Assembly (NCBI GenBank): GCA_007133055.1 | Contig: SLNM01000286.1 | Span: forward strand, 1-7,276 | Length of the DNA: 7,276 bases | Direction of reading: 5' to 3' | DNA from: Lentisphaeria bacterium | GTDB taxonomy: Bacteria; Verrucomicrobiota; Lentisphaeria; Oligosphaerales; PUNB01 | In this document: in pieces, positions 6,439-7,276 of the stretch | Position numbering within the stretch: position 1 is the stretch's first letter | Layout of the letters: the number at the start of each line of letters is the position of its first letter | Made by a program: the position numbers and the translations under genes | Notes under the pieces: generated by a model | What the model saw: only the letters and a program-made list of their open reading frames with translations | Told to the model about the DNA's origin: nothing | The model's database searches: none

Positions 6439-6888
6439 ATGATTAGCGAGCAAGAGCGGAATCAGTTTATTGTGGCAAAGCTGAACGAGGGGTGCTCACT
6501 GGGCGATATTCAAAAGCAGCTCGAGGAGGAATACGACCTTTCCATGACCTATATGAATCTGCGGATTCTGGCCGCGGAACTGGAGGGGGTGGACTGGAGC
6601 CGGCAGCCGGACACCGGTTTCAAGTCCAAGCCGGTATCGCAGGATGGCCTGCTGGGCACGGATGCCGAAGACCACGCGGGTGGCACCAAAGTAACGGTCA
6701 GCAAGCTGGCCCGACCGGGTGCGGCTATGAGCGGCAGTGTGCAGTTCGCCTCGGGAGCCAAAGCGGAATGGCTGCTGGGCAGCGACGGCCGAATTGGCTT
6801 GCAGCCGGAACCCGGCTCCGACAAGCCGACCGAGAAAGACCTGCAAGAATTTCAGGTGGAACTTCAGAAAGTCCTGACCGGCGGATAG
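6439..6888 (+). CDS. Conserved 149-residue protein of a PVC-type family, function unknown
   Basis: The start has GAGGTG at 6425-6430, 8 nt before ATG. The N-terminal half is helical (about 4-50, with LNEGCSLGDIQKQLEEEYDLSMTYMNLR written here in part only as LNEGCSLGDIQKQL and MTYMNLR), and resembles a small helix-turn-helix-like unit. A polar linker at 52-80 follows. The C-terminal part has a compact beta segment at 83-123 (TVSKLARPGAAMSGSVQF, then AEWLLGSDGRIGL) and a final helix at 131-146 (EFQVELQKVL). I recall this two-part layout from proteins annotated only as hypothetical in Verrucomicrobiota, Lentisphaerota and Kiritimatiellota. No signal peptide or membrane segment is visible, so it is probably cytoplasmic. 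DNA binding by the N-terminal helices is possible but is only inference. A terminator-like hairpin follows 21 nt after the stop. Confidence 0.8.
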   Translation: MISEQERNQFIVAKLNEGCSLGDIQKQLEEEYDLSMTYMNLRILAAELEGVDWSRQPDTGFKSKPVSQDGLLGTDAEDHAGGTKVTVSKLARPGAAMSGSVQFASGAKAEWLLGSDGRIGLQPEPGSDKPTEKDLQEFQVELQKVLTGG

Positions 6889-6909
6889 CCTGACCAATGT
6901 GGTAAAGTC

Positions 6910-6958
6910 AAGCCTGGGTCGGCTGGCGCGGCCACCGTGCGGCCTGGGCTTTGTTTTT
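6910..6958 (+). terminator. Intrinsic terminator after the 149-residue protein gene
   Basis: A stem of about 12 bp can form between 6910-6921 (AAGCCTGGGTCG) and 6940-6951 (CGGCCTGGGCTT), including three G-T pairs. The loop contains a further 4-bp hairpin (TGGC/GCCA). TTGTTTTTG follows at once. The position, 21 nt after the stop at 6888, is right for a terminator. The same bases also read as tspO remnant coding sequence. Confidence 0.65.
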
Positions 6959-7162
6959 GAGTCAAATGGCGGCCAGCGGATTGTGGACCTGGCTGTTCTT
7001 CGCCTGGCGACTGGGCACTCTGGCTTTTCTGGAGATCATTGTTCTGTGGCTGCTGATCGTGGCCAATGCCAGAGCGTTCTCGCGCCTTCATCCCCGGGTC
7101 GGAGTTCTCCTGCTTCCCTGCCTGGCCTGGGTATCCTTCGCCCCCTCTTGCTTTCGCCGCCT

Positions 7163-7184
7163 GGCAACTCAGTCCTGAGTTGCC
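7163..7184. repeat. 22-bp palindrome at the end of the tspO remnant
   Basis: GGCAACTCAG and CTGAGTTGCC are perfect 10-bp arms around TC. No T-run follows on either strand. It ends 8 bases before the purine-rich ribosome binding site of the next ORF, so it could be an operator, an RNA hairpin controlling that ORF, or a footprint of an insertion. Confidence 0.65.
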
Positions 7185-7205
7185 GTAGAGATGGGAGGTG
7201 GCATG

Positions 7206-7276
7206 ATGAACGGACAAAACGGACAAAACAGACAAAACGGACAAAACAGACAAAACGGACAGAACGGACAAAACGG
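7206..7276 (+). CDS. Partial ORF of Gly/Arg-Gln-Asn tripeptide repeats, leaves the right edge
   Basis: GGGAGGTG at 7193-7200 is one of the best ribosome binding sites in the window. It lies 7 nt (from GGAGG) before ATG 7206, with an ATG at 7203 as alternative. The frame reads Met-Asn, then seven tripeptides (GQN or RQN) and continues past the edge. The product would be polar and without hydrophobic residues as far as can be seen. I recognise no family. The DNA repeat could equally be a non-coding minisatellite with a chance start in front. Confidence 0.4.
   Translation, partial: MNGQNGQNRQNGQNRQNGQNGQN
7212..7276 (+). repeat. 9-bp tandem repeat array (GGACAAAAC), continues past the edge
   Basis: Seven full units and the start of an eighth are present. 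Three kinds of unit occur: GGACAAAAC, AGACAAAAC and one GGACAGAAC. The unit length is a multiple of three, so copy-number change would not shift the frame. The composition differs from the GC-rich surroundings. Confidence 0.95.

Larger units (their letters stand above)
6906..7188 (+). pseudogene. tspO: tspO (TspO/MBR family) remnant, 5'-truncated and frameshifted
   Basis: One plus-strand frame from 6906 reads as the C-terminal half of a TspO/MBR protein. It contains the LWTWLFF motif of the family's 'alNxxWsxlFF' helix (from about 6981), then LAFLEIIVLWLLIVANARAF and VGVLLLPCLAWVSFA, matching the last two membrane helices (family LLPYLaWvsFA, with Y changed to C here). Resemblance extends back to about 6906 (AWVGWR, then AAWALFLSQ). 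An in-frame TAA at 6903-6905 and a TGA at 6891-6893 close the frame, and the first helices with the 'kPxwxPP' region are absent. After SFA at about 7141 the resemblance moves to another frame, which reads FAAWQL as in the family's 'LNfaiWrLN' end and stops at TAG 7186. TspO proteins are five-helix membrane proteins of about 150-160 residues that bind tetrapyrroles; this copy can hardly be functional. Confidence 0.8.

Noticed and set aside
6097..6453. 118-codon minus-strand frame between the lipoprotein and 149-residue protein genes
   Set aside because: Its sequence is Ser/Arg-rich without motifs, it starts inside the downstream gene and has no ribosome binding site.
6864..7271. 135-codon minus-strand frame beginning in the 9-bp repeats
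   Set aside because: Its start is only repeat sequence (Leu-Ser-Val), the rest is opposite the tspO remnant and lacks any recognisable domain.
1..7276. tRNA, rRNA, CRISPR array, transposase or phage gene
   Set aside because: None seen on either strand: no cloverleaf or rRNA motif was recognised, the only tandem repeat has no spacers, and no frame shows transposase or integrase motifs.

Overview
The window looks like chromosomal DNA of about 58-60% GC from a bacterium of the PVC superphylum, most likely Verrucomicrobiota, Kiritimatiellota or Lentisphaerota. Three proteins suggest this: a PHP-domain protein of a family I associate with that group, a C-terminal-processing protease whose N-terminal region resembles PVC sequences, and a 149-residue protein of a family I associate with the same phyla. 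The assignment rests on recalled family resemblance, not on a search.

Left part (1-5404, minus strand). A three-gene operon runs leftwards from a promoter near 5442-5470. It encodes a periplasmic Prc/Tsp-type tail-specific protease (816 aa), then a two-pass membrane protein with a BatD/DUF4381-like cytoplasmic tail (about 329 aa), then a BatA-like membrane-anchored von Willebrand A protein (347 aa). The gaps are 5 nt and a 4-nt ATGA overlap, so translation is probably coupled. The genes look like a cut-down Bat (aerotolerance/envelope stress) locus headed by a protease; the usual MoxR ATPase, DUF58, second VWA and TPR genes are not in the window. Beyond it, with its own strong promoter (814-842), lies the 5' part of a PHP metal-dependent hydrolase gene that leaves the window at base 1.

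Divergent intergenic region (5405-5652). It holds the protease promoter, a 13-bp palindrome and a 64-bp nested inverted repeat that could be a structured RNA or a REP-like element.

Right part (5653-7276, plus strand). A small lipoprotein with a BamE/SmpA-like core is followed, through an ATGA overlap with a good Shine-Dalgarno, by an unrecognised 54-residue ORF. After about 190 bp of apparently non-coding DNA comes the 149-residue PVC-type protein, then a hairpin plus T-run terminator. The terminator lies inside a decayed tspO (TspO/MBR) remnant that lacks the N-terminal half and appears frameshifted near its end. A 22-bp palindrome closes that remnant. A strong Shine-Dalgarno then leads into an ORF made of 9-bp repeats encoding Gly/Arg-Gln-Asn, which runs off the right edge.

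The least-described parts are the protease-Bat operon, the 54-aa ORF, the nested inverted repeat, and the tspO scar with the tripeptide-repeat ORF next to it.
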